Source: Phocoena phocoena (lineage: Eukaryota; Chordata; Mammalia; Artiodactyla; Phocoenidae). Taken from it: a stretch of DNA of 64,000 bases. The notes beneath the pieces were generated by a model that saw only the letters and a program-made list of their open reading frames with translations, ran no database searches and was not told the DNA's origin. The translations under genes and the position numbers were made by a program. Of the stretch, positions 46,830-57,916 are shown piece by piece. Numbering within the stretch: position 1 is the first letter of the stretch; every line of letters starts with the position of its first letter. The DNA is taken from assembly GCF_963924675.1 (NCBI RefSeq), contig NC_089238.1:41930879-41994878 (forward strand). The letters run 5' to 3'.

Positions 46830-47970
46830 CATCTTCTGCTACTCTGCGGCCCCTTCTACCCTTCCTCCTCCTACTGCTGTGGCACCCTATCTTCCCCAAA
46901 GCCCCTTCCTTTATAGCTCTACTTGAGGTCTCCCTCTGTACTGGATTCCCCTCCCACCAGCCCCCATCTTCTCCACCCTCTCCCCGACCCCCTCCCCTCC
47001 CTTCAATTTCAGCTACAAACACTTCCTATTTCTAGCCCCGCCCACTTTCTGGGACTTCTCCATCCGCTTCCCCTCTCCCCCAACAAACAAATTACCCCCG
47101 ACTATCTCTAGGACCGCTTACCAAGCTGTTTAACTCTTTCTCGTACCTCCCAAGGAAACTACTCTTTAAACTGCCTTCCTCCACTCCCCACCCCCGGAAT
47201 ACTCTTTCCAAACCGTTCATCCTCCTCCCAAAGATCAGTCTTCAAACGTTACTCCTCTACCACCCTCATTTTCCAAATCGTTCCCTATTTCCCCCCCCTC
47301 AATTCTTAAGTACTTCGCTCCTCCAGGACCCGACTCCACCCCACTCTTCTCTCGTCTCTCACTCCGCCCACAAATGAAGCTGGATCACTCTCCAGACTGT
47401 CTCTTCCTTCCAACCACCCTCCCAATTACCGCTCCCAGCAGCATCTCCCCCACGACTTAAAATGTCCCCTCGAAAGAACCTCACAGTCCCCCGCTAAGTC
47501 CCCCTTCTGATGTTCCCGCTACTTCCTGGGTTCCAGTTCTGCCCCACTCTCGCAAGCATCCCGTGCTGGGTTCCCTCCCCACCCAGGGAAGAACCCCTTT
47601 CCGCACATACCTCGAGGTTCCGGCCCGCGCCGCCCCCTTCTCCGTCCTCCGCCCGCGCTCGGCCACTCTTTCCGCCCTTCTCCCGCTCCGCCCTGCTCGC
47701 TCCCTTCCTTCCCTCCGCCTTCCGACTCCACATTGCTCCCTTCTCCACAATTCCCGACCCTCCTACCAGGAGGCCCCTCGGGGTCGTCCCCCACCTCTGC
47801 ACGGCCCTCCCCACTCCCCTCCCCCTTCCCAGCCTCCCCTCCCCCCCCCCGCCGCTCCCCCACTCCCCGCCCCTCGGCTCGCCATTCTTCTTCTCGAGCC
47901 GCGTGCCCCGCCCGGCCCCAGCTCCCTAGCTTCCCGCTCCCTCGCACCCTCGCCCCCATTCCCGGCTCGG
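46830..47970. other. Long strand-asymmetric polypyrimidine region
   Basis: Over about 1.1 kb the plus strand is dominated by C and T, for example cccttcctcctcctactgct, ccctccccttcccagcctcc-like runs, and C10 near 47,841. G is scarce until the CpG island begins at about 47.6 kb. In the CHTF8 transcript this is a purine-rich (G/A) stretch just after the promoter. It is not a simple tandem repeat. Confidence 0.8.
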
Positions 47971-48105
47971 CCCTCGCTCCCCGCGGCCTCCCGCGCTCCC
48001 TGCCCGCGGCCTGACCTGCAATGGCGGCCGCCGAGCGCGGCGCCGCGCGGCCAACGGGCGACAACCGAACCTCCCGCCGCCGTCGCCGCCGCCGCGAGCA
48101 CTGCC
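47611..48105 (-). other. CHTF8: CHTF8 5' noncoding exon(s), two possible donors
   Basis: Two minus-strand donors are plausible in the island: tgcag|gtcag with exon end at 48,016, and ctcgag|gtatgtg with exon end at 47,611. Either could join to the ATG exon at about 40.2 kb. The second matches the donor consensus better; the first lies closer to the ETS motifs. The transcription start is probably near 48.1 kb. Sequence alone cannot decide. Confidence 0.45.
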
Positions 48106-48149
48106 TGCGCACTTCCGGCCTTGCGGCGCGAGCACTTCCGGGGCAGAGC

Positions 48150-48220
48150 ACGCGAGCGCGCGTGCACGTGGGGCCGGGGCGGAGAGAGGCGAGCGCCGAG
48201 AGTGGCTAGCCCATCCGCTG
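48150..48220 (+). other. UTP4: UTP4 noncoding exon 1 (estimated start)
   Basis: A G+C-rich leader ends at ccatccgctg|gtgagttg with GT at 48,221. It contains no ATG, so translation starts in exon 2. The start is placed just downstream of the ETS and E-box motifs and is approximate. Confidence 0.55.
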
Positions 48221-48669
48221 GTGAGTTGGGGAAGGGGCGTGGGGAGCGGGGATGGGACGGGGTGGGGGTGTTAGAGAGGGTGAGGCCTGCTACAGGTCGG
48301 CGCCCGGCGGAGCTCGCCGATTCTCTTGTGCCGAGGCCGGTGGGGGCTACTCCGGAGATCCCCGGAGAGGGAAGGGGCGGTGGAGCCCTAGCGCGCGCAT
48401 TGGACGCACTCTTAGCCCGGCCCGGCCGAACGCGCCTGCTCTGCAGGCAGGTTCCTCACCTTGAAAGGAGACGAGTAGGGGGCGACCCAGAGCGGAGTGC
48501 GTATGTTGGCGGCGACGGAGCGGCAGGTAGAGGGAGTAGTTGACAGATGACGACCAGTCCTGTCGTTCCTCCCCTTGAGACGCTCTCGGTTCTTCCTGCC
48601 CCATCAGCCCCACCGTCAGTACCGTAGTTGAGTGTGTGATTTGAAAACTTAACGTGCAGTAGAGATAGA

Positions 48670-48825
48670 GGTGTTTGCCAAAATGCAGATTGCTAGCCCT
48701 CCCCCCGCCCCAAAAGATTGGAATTCTGGAACTGTGGAATAGGACCCGGAATCCTGCATTTTTAAAAACCATTTTTCGAGGTGATTTTGATACAGGAGTT
48801 CTGCGGACCTGACTTTGAGATACTC
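48670..48825 (+). repeat. MER5-like element fragment
   Basis: Motifs in order resemble MER5A: 'aaaatgcagattgctagccc', 'aattctggaactgtggaata', 'aatcctgcatttttaaaaac', 'gtgattttgatacag', 'actttgagatactc'. Termini are degraded. Confidence 0.6.
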
Positions 48826-49232
48826 CTTTAGACTGTCCACATTTCTTGCTTCTTTAGAGTGGTCGTGGTATTTATCCTCCTCTCCACCACCCCCACCCCC
48901 AGAAACCTCACACACAAAATACAAAGGAGACCTTAGTTCTGCCTCGAATACATCCGGTCAGCTCCATGTGACTCCCTTCAAGTGCGCACTCCCAGTTAGA
49001 GAATGAGGTTATGTTCAGTCTTTTGCCCTAAGAGCACATTTTAAATTCTCACCCCTCTTTTCCTGGACCACTTCCTTCAGGCAGTTGTCAGGATTGCTGG
49101 CAGTCTGGGTGATGCTGTATGTGTTGATCTTTTAATTTTGTTGCTGAAGAATCCTGAGCTTCTGGAGACTGTTTGATAGATTCTGTATGGGCCATGAAAG
49201 CATCATTAGTTGGATATTTAGAAATGAACCTC

Positions 49233-49371
49233 CGTCGTCCTTCCCTGGTGGTCCAGTGGTTAAGAAGCAGCACTTCCAATGCAGGGGGCTCGTGTTCCAT
49301 CCCTGGTTGGGGAACTAAGACTCCACATTCTGCCTGGCGCGGCCCCCTCCAAAAAAAAAAGTGAAAAAAAA
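49233..49371 (+). mobile_element. Short tRNA-derived SINE, 'ggtccagtggtt' type
   Basis: A short SINE has the head 'ccttccctggtggtccagtg', middle 'ccctggttggggaactaaga', end 'ctggcgcggcccc' and an A tail. Flanks agaaatgaacctc at 49,220-49,232 and 49,372-49,384 are a perfect 13-bp target duplication. Confidence 0.92.
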
Positions 49372-49487
49372 AGAAATGAACCTCGATGAGATATAGTTGG
49401 AGTCTTCCACCTAGAATAGTGGTAATAAGAAACATGAGGTGTGACAAACTGCTGTTTAACAATGATTCTTTTCTTGCCCCCCTAGGA

Positions 49488-49646
49488 ATGGGTGAATTTA
49501 AGGTCCATCGAGTACGTTTCTTTAATTATGTTCCATCAGGGATCCGCTGTGTGGCTTACAATAACCAGTCAAACAGATTGGCTGTTTCACGAACAGATGG
49601 CACTGTGGAAATTTATAATTTGTCAGCAAACTACTTTCAGGAGAAA
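49488..49646 (+). CDS. UTP4: UTP4 coding exon 1 (residues 1-53)
   Basis: The exon begins two bases before the ATG (49,486) and ends gagaaa|gtaagt. It encodes MGEFKVHRVRFFNYVPSGIR through LSANYFQEK, with the first WD-type strand unit (IRCVAYNNQSNRLAVSRTDG, then TVEIYNL). When spliced, the ATG context has G at -3 and G at +4, which is strong. The sequence is recognisable as UTP4/cirhin. Confidence 0.96.
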
Positions 49647-51990
49647 GTAAGTCATTTGGGAGCCTGATTTGGTGTTTTTGATGTTAATTTTTTTCTTAAG
49701 TTCAATTCTGCCAAATCTATGTTTTTTGTATTCAAAGAGATCAAAAGAATAGTAACTCTCCCCCACTCTCTCCGGAGTTGTTTAGAACCACATAACAGAT
49801 ATGCGATCTCCTGTATGAATGATGCGCTTAGAGTTTTGATCTGTGTGATGCTGGTTAGAAAGATCCTACCTAGGAATTGTGGTGCTCCCTGTCATTTGGA
49901 AACTGAGGTTTGCTAGATCTGTTGGGCACAATAAGAAGGGAAATTGTCAAGACCATTGCTTCATATCAGTCTCTGCACCATTGTAACTTTGGTAAAGTGT
50001 CATTTCCTGCTATAAGTGTCAGTACCCATTTCATTGTCAATTCAGAAAAAATGATGAGACATTTTAATATCAAACATTTTGGTGATGTAATATCAGGAAG
50101 ATGGATTCCTAAGTTCATCTGTCTGAGAGAAGGTAGATTTATATTTGGGAATAAAGATTTTAAATTAGGTAAAGTACTGTTTGGGTGTATGCAAAGGGCT
50201 GTTACAGCAGCATATTTTTCAAAGGCGGTGATTACTGATTTCAAGTGCAACAAAATAATTCAGGTCACATTTACTGAGTGCCTTACATGCCATAGGCACC
50301 ATGAAATAAATGAATAGAAGGAAAAATGAATGAATGCAGTGCCCAGCAACTTAGTACTTGGAATTTAGGCACTCTGTAAATGTTTCTAAGTGACTGAGTG
50401 GCAAGTATTAGGCATTAAGATGAATGTCAGAGGCCCTACCTTCAAGGAGTTCAAAATCCAGTGGGGGAAAGATGAGTATACAGTTTCCAAACAGTGTGGC
50501 AAATTTTATGATAGACCTAAGCAGAGGCATAGAATCTTAGTGGAGAGGTGCCTTCTCTGATGAGGTGGGTTTAGGATTCCTGGAAAGAGATGACTTACTG
50601 AGCTGATCCCTGAAGCACTAATAGGAGTTAAGAAATTGCTGGCCACCACAAAGGAGTCACATTCCATAGAATGAAAAACATGCTGTGGTACATACTTGTT
50701 GCATCATGTGATTTTTCTTGTCATTTATGATAATTGGAATTATATAATAGTTCATATATATTTGTTTAATGTTTTCTTCCTTGCTGAACTTCAAATTTTA
50801 TGAAAACAAGGACCGTGTCAGTGATATTCATGGTTGTATTCCCAACATTTAGCAAGTGCCTAGGACAAAGACACTGCTTAGTTAATACATGTTGAATGAA
50901 TAAGTCAACTGGTCTTTACCTAGTACCTCTTATTTTCCTCTCCCATCTGTTTTCTTTTTTTTTTTTTTGAACAATTAATTCAGTCTAGTCTTCCACTTTC
51001 TCCATGTTCCCTTCCCTGTTATTGAAGATTGCTTAACTCTGAACAAGAGCTTGTTTCTCAGAACAAGAAAACATTATATCTCTGAGAGTGAAGAGTAGTG
51101 CCTAGGAGTAAGGAGACCCACATTCTCTTCATGTCATTGACTTTGGCCCTTTGGGCAAGCCACTTAATTAATGAATATTTTGCCTTTTCAAGTTCAGATA
51201 GGAAAAATTATACCTCCTCATTCCCTTTTGTATCAAGCAGATATAAGAGTAAAACTCCTGGGCTTCCCTGGTGGCGCAGTGGTTGAGAGTCTGCCTGCCG
51301 ATGCAGGGGACATGGGTTCGTGCACCCGTCCGGGAAGATCCCACATGCCGCGGAGCGGCTGGGCCTGTGAGCCACGGCTGCTGAGCCTGCGTGTCCTGAG
51401 CCTGTGCTCCGCAACGGGAGAGGCCACAGCAGTGAGAGGCCCGTGTACTGCAAAAAAAAAAAAAAGAATAAAATTCCTTGATAGTATGAATGCTTTTTGA
51501 GTGCTAAGAAAACACTTAGAAATCTGAGACTTGAATGAAAAGCTGGAGTGAGCTGCCTTTGTTTATTTTAATTTTTTAAACAGCTTTTAATTGGTGAAAT
51601 TGACACACAGTAAGCAACATGTATTCAAAGTGTATGTATTGGTAACTTTTGACATGTATACACCTTTGAAATTATCACTCAATCAAGGTAATTGCGATGA
51701 TTTTTAAAAATTAGATACATCAGATACAAACTGGATTGTCTGAAACTTTATTGTCTAAAAAGGTTTTGCAGAACAAGTCCTAGTAAAAGAAACAAAACCA
51801 ACTGTATAAGTAACTAAAATGTGAACCTGAAAAAAATGAAAATATCAGTAACATGATCTTCAGATAGTGTAAAACCCCACACTATTTATTTCCAGAGAGG
51901 CATTTTGATTTTCACCTTTTTGCCTGTGACCACTCAATGCTAGTAGCTGATGAATTCGTGGTGGGTTGAAAAGTTATGGTGTTTCTGTAG
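49647..51990 (+). other. UTP4: UTP4 intron 2
   Basis: It contains a fragment of the 'catctactatgtgcc' repeat family at about 50,260-50,650, a CHR SINE at 51,260-51,464 and a T run at 50,953-50,967. No exon was seen. Confidence 0.7.
51260..51464 (+). mobile_element. CHR-type SINE, short form
   Basis: A short-form CHR SINE runs from 'gggcttccctggtggcgcag' to 'gaggcccgtgtactgc' and an A tail. Flanks agagtaaaactcct (51,246-51,259) and agaataaaattcct (51,465-51,478) form a 14-bp target duplication with two differences. Confidence 0.94.
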
Positions 51991-52182
51991 TTTTTCCCAG
52001 GTCATGAGTCTCGGGCTACAGAAGCTCTGTGCTGGGCAAACGGACAGCGACTGTTTAGTGCTGGACTCAATGGAGAGATTATTGAGTATGATTTGCAGGC
52101 GTTAAACATCAAGTATGCTATGGATGCCTTTGGAGGACCCATTTGGAGCATGGCTGCCAGCCCCAGTGGCTCTCAACTTTTG
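51991..52182 (+). CDS. UTP4: UTP4 coding exon 2 (residues 54-117)
   Basis: The exon has 64 codons in phase 0 between ggtgtttctgtag and cttttg|gtcagt. It encodes FFPGHESRATEALCWANGQR through FGGPIWSMAASPSGSQLL, the second and start of the third WD unit. The donor gtcagt is a little weak but fits, because the next exon begins VGCEDGSVKLF as in the family. Confidence 0.95.
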
Positions 52183-52798
52183 GTCAGTAAGCAACTATTG
52201 GTAATTCAAACCAAGATTTCTCTTGTGCCCACTTAAACTTGCTTCCTTATGTTCATAGGAAGGTGAAATTGTATTATAGCATGTAGCAACTCCACTCTGA
52301 GCTGGATTCCAGCAACCAAGCAAGCAACTGTATCTGGGTTCCAATACAAGATACAAGATTGGGGTTCTTGTTGGGGATTTAAAGCTCCCTTGTCCTTTGG
52401 CACTCTTTCTGCTGCTACTTTGGACCTCGTTGATTCATTTATGAAACCAGAGGTTTCAGTTTGGTTCAGCATTTCCCAAACTGTGTTCTTTGGAATTGGG
52501 AGATGTAGAAGCTGTCTTTTGTTTTGTTGTGCCTTGTGTTTTATGATAAGTGTTATTTCAGAAATATGGCGTACTAAATCCTTCTGTAGATTCACAGCAC
52601 ATGTTAGTATATCAAAACTTCTCATAGGTCCTTCTACAAGTCAACCTGTGGAACCATGTTTTTCCAGTGTTTCTCAAAAAATTTTTGAGCACAGACTTAA
52701 GACTTCCCCCCCCTGAGAGGGCAGACAGCAGAAGCAAGAAGAACTACATACAACCTGCAGCCTGTGGAACAAAAACCACATTCACAGAAAGAGACAAG

Positions 52799-53392
52799 AT
52801 GAAAAGGCAGAGGGCTATGTACCAGATGAAGGAACAAGATAAAACCCCAGAAAAACAACTAAATGAAGTGGAGATAGGCAACCTTCCAGAAAAAGAATTC
52901 AGAATAATGATAGTGAAGATGATCCAGGACCTCGGAAAAAGAATGGAGGCAAAGATTGAGAAGATGCAAGAAATGTTTAACAAAGACCTAGAATTAAAGA
53001 ACAAACAAACAGAGATGAACAATACAATAACTGAAATGAAAACTACAGTAGAAGGAATCAATAGGAGAATAACTGAGGCAGAAGAACGGATAAGTGACCT
53101 GGAAGACACAATGGTGGAATTCACTGCTGCGGAACAGAATAAAGAAAAAAGAATGAAAAGAAATGAAGGCAGCCTGAGAGACCTCTGGGACAACATTAAA
53201 CACAACAACATTCGCATGATAGGGGTCCCAGAAGGAGAAGAGAGAGAGAAAGGACCAGAGAAAATATTTGAAGAGATTATAGTCAAAAACTTCCCTAACA
53301 TGGGAAAGGAAATAGCCACCCAAGTCCAGGAAGTGCAGAGTCCCATACAGGATAAACCCAGGGAGAAACACACCGAGACACATAGTAATTAA
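52799..53392 (+). pseudogene. L1 ORF1 remnant
   Basis: The frame starts MKRQRAMYQMKEQDKTPEKQ and runs 197 codons through a coiled-coil region (EAKIEKMQEMFNKDLELKN, then ISDLEDTMVEFTAAEQNKEK). It shifts frame after IATQVQEV and stops. The following RNA-binding and C-terminal part can be traced to about 53,695 in other frames, ending near ALQQMLKELL. It encodes the nucleic-acid chaperone of L1 when intact; it is not functional here. Confidence 0.85.
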
Positions 53393-53749
53393 ATTCGCCA
53401 AAATTAAAGACAAAGAAAAATTATTAAAAGCAGCAAGGGAAAAACGATAAATAACATTCAAGGGAACTCCCATAGGTTAACAGCTGATTTCTCAGCAGAA
53501 ACTCTACATGCCAGAAGGGAGTCACATGATATACTTAAAGTGATGAAAGGGAAGAACCTACAACCAAGATTACTCTACCTGGCAAGGATCTCCTTCAGAT
53601 TTATGGAGAAATCAAAAGCTTTACAGACAAGCAAAAGCTAAGAAAATTCACCACCAAACCAGCTCTACAACAAATGCTAAAGGAACTTCTCTAAGTGGGA
53701 AACACAAGAGAAGAAAAGGACCTACAAAAACAAACCCAAAATAATTCAG

Positions 53750-56700
53750 AAAATGGTCTTAGGAACATACATATTGATAATTACCTTAAATGTGAATGGA
53801 TTAAGTGCTCCAACCAAAAGACACAGGCTTGCTGAATGGATACAAAAACAAGACCCATCTATATGCTGTCTACAAGAGACCCACTTCAGACCTAGGGACA
53901 CATACAGACTGAAAGTGAGGGGATGGAAAAAGATATTCCATGCAAATGGAAATCAAAAGAAAGCCAGAGTAGCAATACTCATATCAGATAAAATAGACTT
54001 TAAAATAAAGAATGTTACAAGAGACAAGGAAGGACACTACATAATGATCAAGGGATCAATCCAAGAAGAAGATATAACAATTATAAATATATATGCACCC
54101 AACATAGGAGCACCTCAATACATAAGGCAACTGCTAACAGCTATAAAAGAGAAAATCGACAGTAACACTTTAACACCTCATTTACAACAATGGACAGATC
54201 ATCCAAAATGAAAATAAATAAGGAAACAGAAGCTTTAAATGACACAATAGACCAGATAGATTTCATTGATATTTATAGGACATTCCATCCAAAAACAGTA
54301 GATTACACTTTCTTCTCAAGTGCACACGGAACATTCTCCAGGATAGATCACATCTTGGGTCACAAATCAAGCCTCAGTAAATTTAAGAAACTTGAAATCT
54401 TATCAAGTGTCTTTTCTGACCACAGTGCTATGAGATTAGAAATGAATTACAGGGAAAAAAACGTAAAAACACAAACACATGGAGGCTAAACAATACGTTA
54501 CTAAATAACCAAGAGATCACTGAAGAAATCAAAGAGGAAATCAAAAAATATCTAGAGACAAATGACAATGAAAACACAATGATCCAAAACCTGTGGGATG
54601 CAGCAGAAGCAGTTCTAAGAGGGAAGTTTATAGCTATAGCTATACAAGTCTACCTCAAGAAACAAGAAAAATCTCAAACAATCTAACCTTACACCTAAAG
54701 CAACTAGAGAAAGAAGAACAAACATAACCCAAAGTTAGCAGAAGGAAACAAATCATAAAGATAAGAGCAGAAATAAATGAAATAGAAACAAAGAAAACAG
54801 TAGCAAAGATCAATAAAACTAAAAGCTGGTTCTTTGAGAAGATAAGCAAAATTGATAAACCATTAGCCAGACTCATCAAGAAAAAGGGGGAGAGGACTCA
54901 AATCAATAAAATTAGAAATGAAAAAGGAGAAGTTACAACACACCACAGAAATACAAAGCATCCTAAGAGACTACTACAAGCAACTCTATGCCAATAAAAT
55001 GGACAACCTGGAAGAAATGGACAAATTCTTAGAAAGGTATAATCTCCAATACTGAACCAGGAAGAAATAGAAAATATGAACAGACCAGTCACAAGTAATG
55101 AAATTGAAACTGTGATTAAAAATCTTCCAACAAACAAAAGTCCAGGACCAGATGGCTTCACAGGTGAATTCTATCAAACATTTAGAGAAGAGCTAAAACC
55201 CATCCTTCTCAAACTCTTCCAAAAAATTGCAGAGGAAGGAACACTCCCAAACTCATTTTATGAGGCCACCATCACCCTAATACCATAACCAGACAAAGAT
55301 ACTACAAAAAAAGAAAATTACAGACCAATATTGCTGATGAATATAGATGTAAAAATCCTCAACAAAATACTAGCAAACAGAATCCAACAGCACATTAAAA
55401 GGATCATACACCACGATCAAGTGGTATTTATCCCAGGGATGCAAGGATTCTTCAGTATATGCAAATCAATCAATGTGATACACCATATTAACAAATTGAA
55501 GCAGAAAAACCATATGATCATCTCAATAGATGCAGAAAGATCTTTTGACAAAATTCAACACCCATTTATGATAAAAACTCTCCAGAAAGTGGGAATAGAG
55601 GGAACCTACCTCAACATAATAAAGGCCATATACACCCACAGCAAACATCATTCTCAATGGTGAAAAACTGAAAGCATTTCCTCTAAGATCAGGAACAAGA
55701 CAAGGATGTGCACTCTCACCACTATTATTCAACATAGTGTTGCAAGTCCTAGCCTCGGCAATCAGAGAAGAAAAATAAAAGGAACAAATTGGAAAAGAAG
55801 AAGTAAAACTGTCACTGTTTGCAGATGACATGATACTATACATAGAGAATCCTAAAGGTGCCACCAGAAAACTACTAGAGCTAATCAATGAATTTGGTAA
55901 AGTTGCAGGATACAAAATTAATGCACAGAAATCTCTTGCATTCCTATACACTAATGATGAAAAATTTGAAAGAGAAATTAAGGAAACACTCCCATTTACC
56001 ATTGCAACACAAAGAATAAAATACCTAGGAATAAACCTACCTAGAGAGACAAACAACCTGTATGCAGAAAACTATAAGACACTGATGAAAGAAATTAAAG
56101 ATGATACCAACAGATGGAGAGTTATACTGTGTTCTTGGATTGGAAGAATCAATATCGTGAAAATGACTATACTACCCAAAGCAATCTACAGATTCAATGC
56201 AATCCCTATCGAATTACCAATGGCATTTTTTACGGAACTAGAACAAAAAATCTTAAAATTTGTATGGAGACACAAAAGACCCCGAATAGCCAAAGCAGTC
56301 TTGAGGGAAAAAAACGGAGCTGGAGGAATCAGACTCCCTGACTTCAGACTATACTATAAAGCTACAATAATCAAAACAGTATGGTACTGGCACAAAAACA
56401 GAAATATAGATCAATGGAACAAGATAGAAAGCCCAGAGATAAACCCACACACCTATGGTCAACTAATCTATGACAAAGGAGGCAAGGATATACAATGGAG
56501 AGACAGTCTCTTCAATAAGTGGTGTTGGGAAAACAGGACAGCTACATGTAAAAAAATGAAATTAGAACACTCCCTAACACCATACACAAAAATAAACTCA
56601 AAATGGATTAGAGACCTGTATGTAAGACTGGACACTATAAAACTCTTAAAGGAAAACATAGGAAGAACACTTTGACATAAATAACAGCAAGATCTTTTTT

Positions 56701-57370
56701 GATCCACCTCCTAGAGTAATGGAAATAAAACCAAAAATAAACAAATGGGACCTAATGAAACTTCAAATCTTTTGCCCAGCAAAGGAAACCATAAACAAGA
56801 CAAAAAGACAACCCTCAGAATGGGAGAAAATATTTGCAAAAGAATAAATGGACAAAGGATTAATCTCCAAAATATATAAACAGCTCATGCAGCTCAATGT
56901 TAAAAAAATAAACAACCCGATCCAAAAATGGGCAGAAGACCTAAATAGACATTTCTCCAAAGAAGACATACAGATGGCCAAGAGGCACATGGAAAGCTGC
57001 TCAACATCACTAATTATTAGAGAAATGCAGATGAAAACTACAATGAGGTATCACCTCACACCAGTTAGAATGGGCATCATCAGAAAATCTACAAACAAAT
57101 GCTGGAGAGGGTGTGGAGAAAAGGAACCCTCTTGCACTGTTGGTGGGAATGTATATTGATACAGCCACTATGGAGAACAGTATGGAGGTTCCTTAAAAAA
57201 CTAAAAATAGAGCTACCATATGATCCTGCAATCCCACTGCTGGGCGTATATACCCAGAGAAAACCATAATTCAAAAAGACACATGTACCCCAATGTTCAT
57301 TGCAGCACTATTTACAATAGCCAGGTCATGGAAGCAACCTAAATGTCCATCGAAGGAAAATGGATAAAGA
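53750..57370 (+). pseudogene. L1 ORF2 remnant (endonuclease and reverse transcriptase)
   Basis: Pieces of L1 ORF2 lie in order but in different frames. Endonuclease motifs include LIITLNVNGLSAPTKRHRLA and LQETHF. The RT start has [17 protein letters not shown], an [15 protein letters not shown] block and an [15 protein letters not shown] block. Later comes [16 protein letters not shown], ending near [19 protein letters not shown]. Breaks lie near 54,210, 54,490, 55,290, 55,660, 55,780 and 56,675. It cannot make a working protein as it stands. Confidence 0.88.
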
Positions 57371-57831
57371 AAATGTGGTACATATAGACAATGGAAAGAC
57401 TCCCTCCCCCCGCTATTCTTACCATTAGACTGGGTACTTGCAGAGATTTAGTTTTCTGTGATGGATTTATGATTTTTTTTACATTTGTACTATTTTGTAA
57501 TATCTTGACGTATCTCCATTTAGGTGACACAGTTAATGGGTCTTTTATTTAGGCCATGGGTGTCCAGCAGAGACATGCTGTGAAATCCTATTTCTCCTCC
57601 ATGTCCTATTCAGGAATTGGGCCCCTAATTGGCCTGCTTTCTGGCTAGGACATGAGGACTGCCAGGAATACACTACCAGTTTCTTGATACCAGTACTTTT
57701 TCCCTCTCACAAACTATTTTTCTCTTTCAGAACAAGTGTTAGCTTGAAGGAGGAAATGTATATATTTGTAAATATATATATTTAGTTCTATAAAATGCTT
57801 TCTTTATTTTCTATCCCCTTTTCCATAATAG

Positions 57832-57916
57832 GTTGGCTGCGAAGATGGATCTGTGAAACTATTTCAGATCACCCCAGACAAAATCCAGTTTGAAAGAAAT
57901 TTTGATCGTCAGAAAA
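57832..57916 (+). CDS. UTP4: UTP4 coding exon 3 (residues 118-145 plus one base)
   Basis: The exon has 28 codons plus one base, starting after ccataatag and ending cagaaaa|gtaagg. It encodes VGCEDGSVKLFQITPDKIQF and ERNFDRQK; the last A joins GT of the next exon to make Ser. A WD blade strand (DGSVKLFQI) is visible. Confidence 0.95.

Larger units (their letters stand above)
40230..47610 (-). other. CHTF8: CHTF8 5' intron
   Basis: About 7.4 kb lies between the ATG exon and the promoter-proximal donor. It contains MIRs (about 40,255-40,545, 41,285-41,510, 44,990-45,180 and 45,905-46,150), CHR SINEs (41,938-42,259 and 43,434-43,735), a shorter tRNA-derived SINE (42,734-42,868) and a 35-bp palindrome at 45,717-45,751. 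From 46.8 kb it is strongly pyrimidine-rich on the plus strand. No other coding exon was recognised. Confidence 0.6.
36735..48105 (-). other. CHTF8: CHTF8/DERPC gene (whole transcription unit)
   Basis: A minus-strand gene has its 5' end in the CpG island shared with UTP4, noncoding exon(s), three CHTF8 coding exons and a last exon that also contains the DERPC frame. CHTF8 is the small subunit that, with DSCC1 and CHTF18, forms the alternative RFC clamp loader used in sister-chromatid cohesion and replication. DERPC is a Pro/Gly-rich nuclear protein described as reduced in renal and prostate cancer. Both are encoded on one transcript in human, and the same arrangement is seen here. Confidence 0.88.
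47500..48560. promoter_or_regulatory. CHTF8-UTP4 bidirectional CpG-island promoter
   Basis: A dense CpG region lies between the divergent CHTF8 and UTP4 first exons. Two perfect ETS/GABPA-type motifs ACTTCCGG occur at 48,111-48,118 and 48,134-48,141, and a canonical E-box CACGTG lies at 48,165-48,170. A YY1-like gcaatggcggc lies at 48,018-48,028. No TATA box is seen. This set is usual for housekeeping bidirectional promoters. Binding is inferred. Confidence 0.8.
48221..49485 (+). other. UTP4: UTP4 intron 1
   Basis: The intron runs from gtgagt to ttcttgcccccctag. It includes the rest of the CpG island, a MER5-like element at about 48,670-48,825 and a short tRNA-derived SINE at 49,233-49,371. 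No exon was seen. Confidence 0.7.
52705..57395 (+). mobile_element. L1 LINE, ORF1 and ORF2 present but broken, 3' end missing
   Basis: The element begins at the end of an L1 5'UTR (gagggcagacagcagaagca). A truncated ORF1 follows at 52,799-53,392, with a coiled-coil-rich N-terminal part. ORF2 occupies about 53,750-57,370: endonuclease at 53,756-54,211, reverse transcriptase from about 55,076 with an FADD catalytic motif near 55,820, and the C-terminal Cys-rich part ending near 57,160. Several frameshifts and stops make it inactive. It stops inside the ORF2 3' region with no 3'UTR and no A tail, which is the reverse of the usual 5' truncation. Confidence 0.95.
52183..57831 (+). other. UTP4: UTP4 intron 3
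   Basis: An intron of 5.6 kb, of which about 4.7 kb is one L1 insertion in the same orientation as the gene. The remainder shows no gene. Confidence 0.8.

Noticed and set aside
47563..48543. 326-codon plus-strand frame across the CHTF8-UTP4 promoter.
   Set aside because: It is caused by CpG-island composition, runs through both promoters and the UTP4 donor, and has no recognisable domain.
52667..56675. L1 frames as candidate host genes.
   Set aside because: They are recognisable L1 ORF1 and ORF2 pieces with frameshifts and stops, and belong to one dead insertion.
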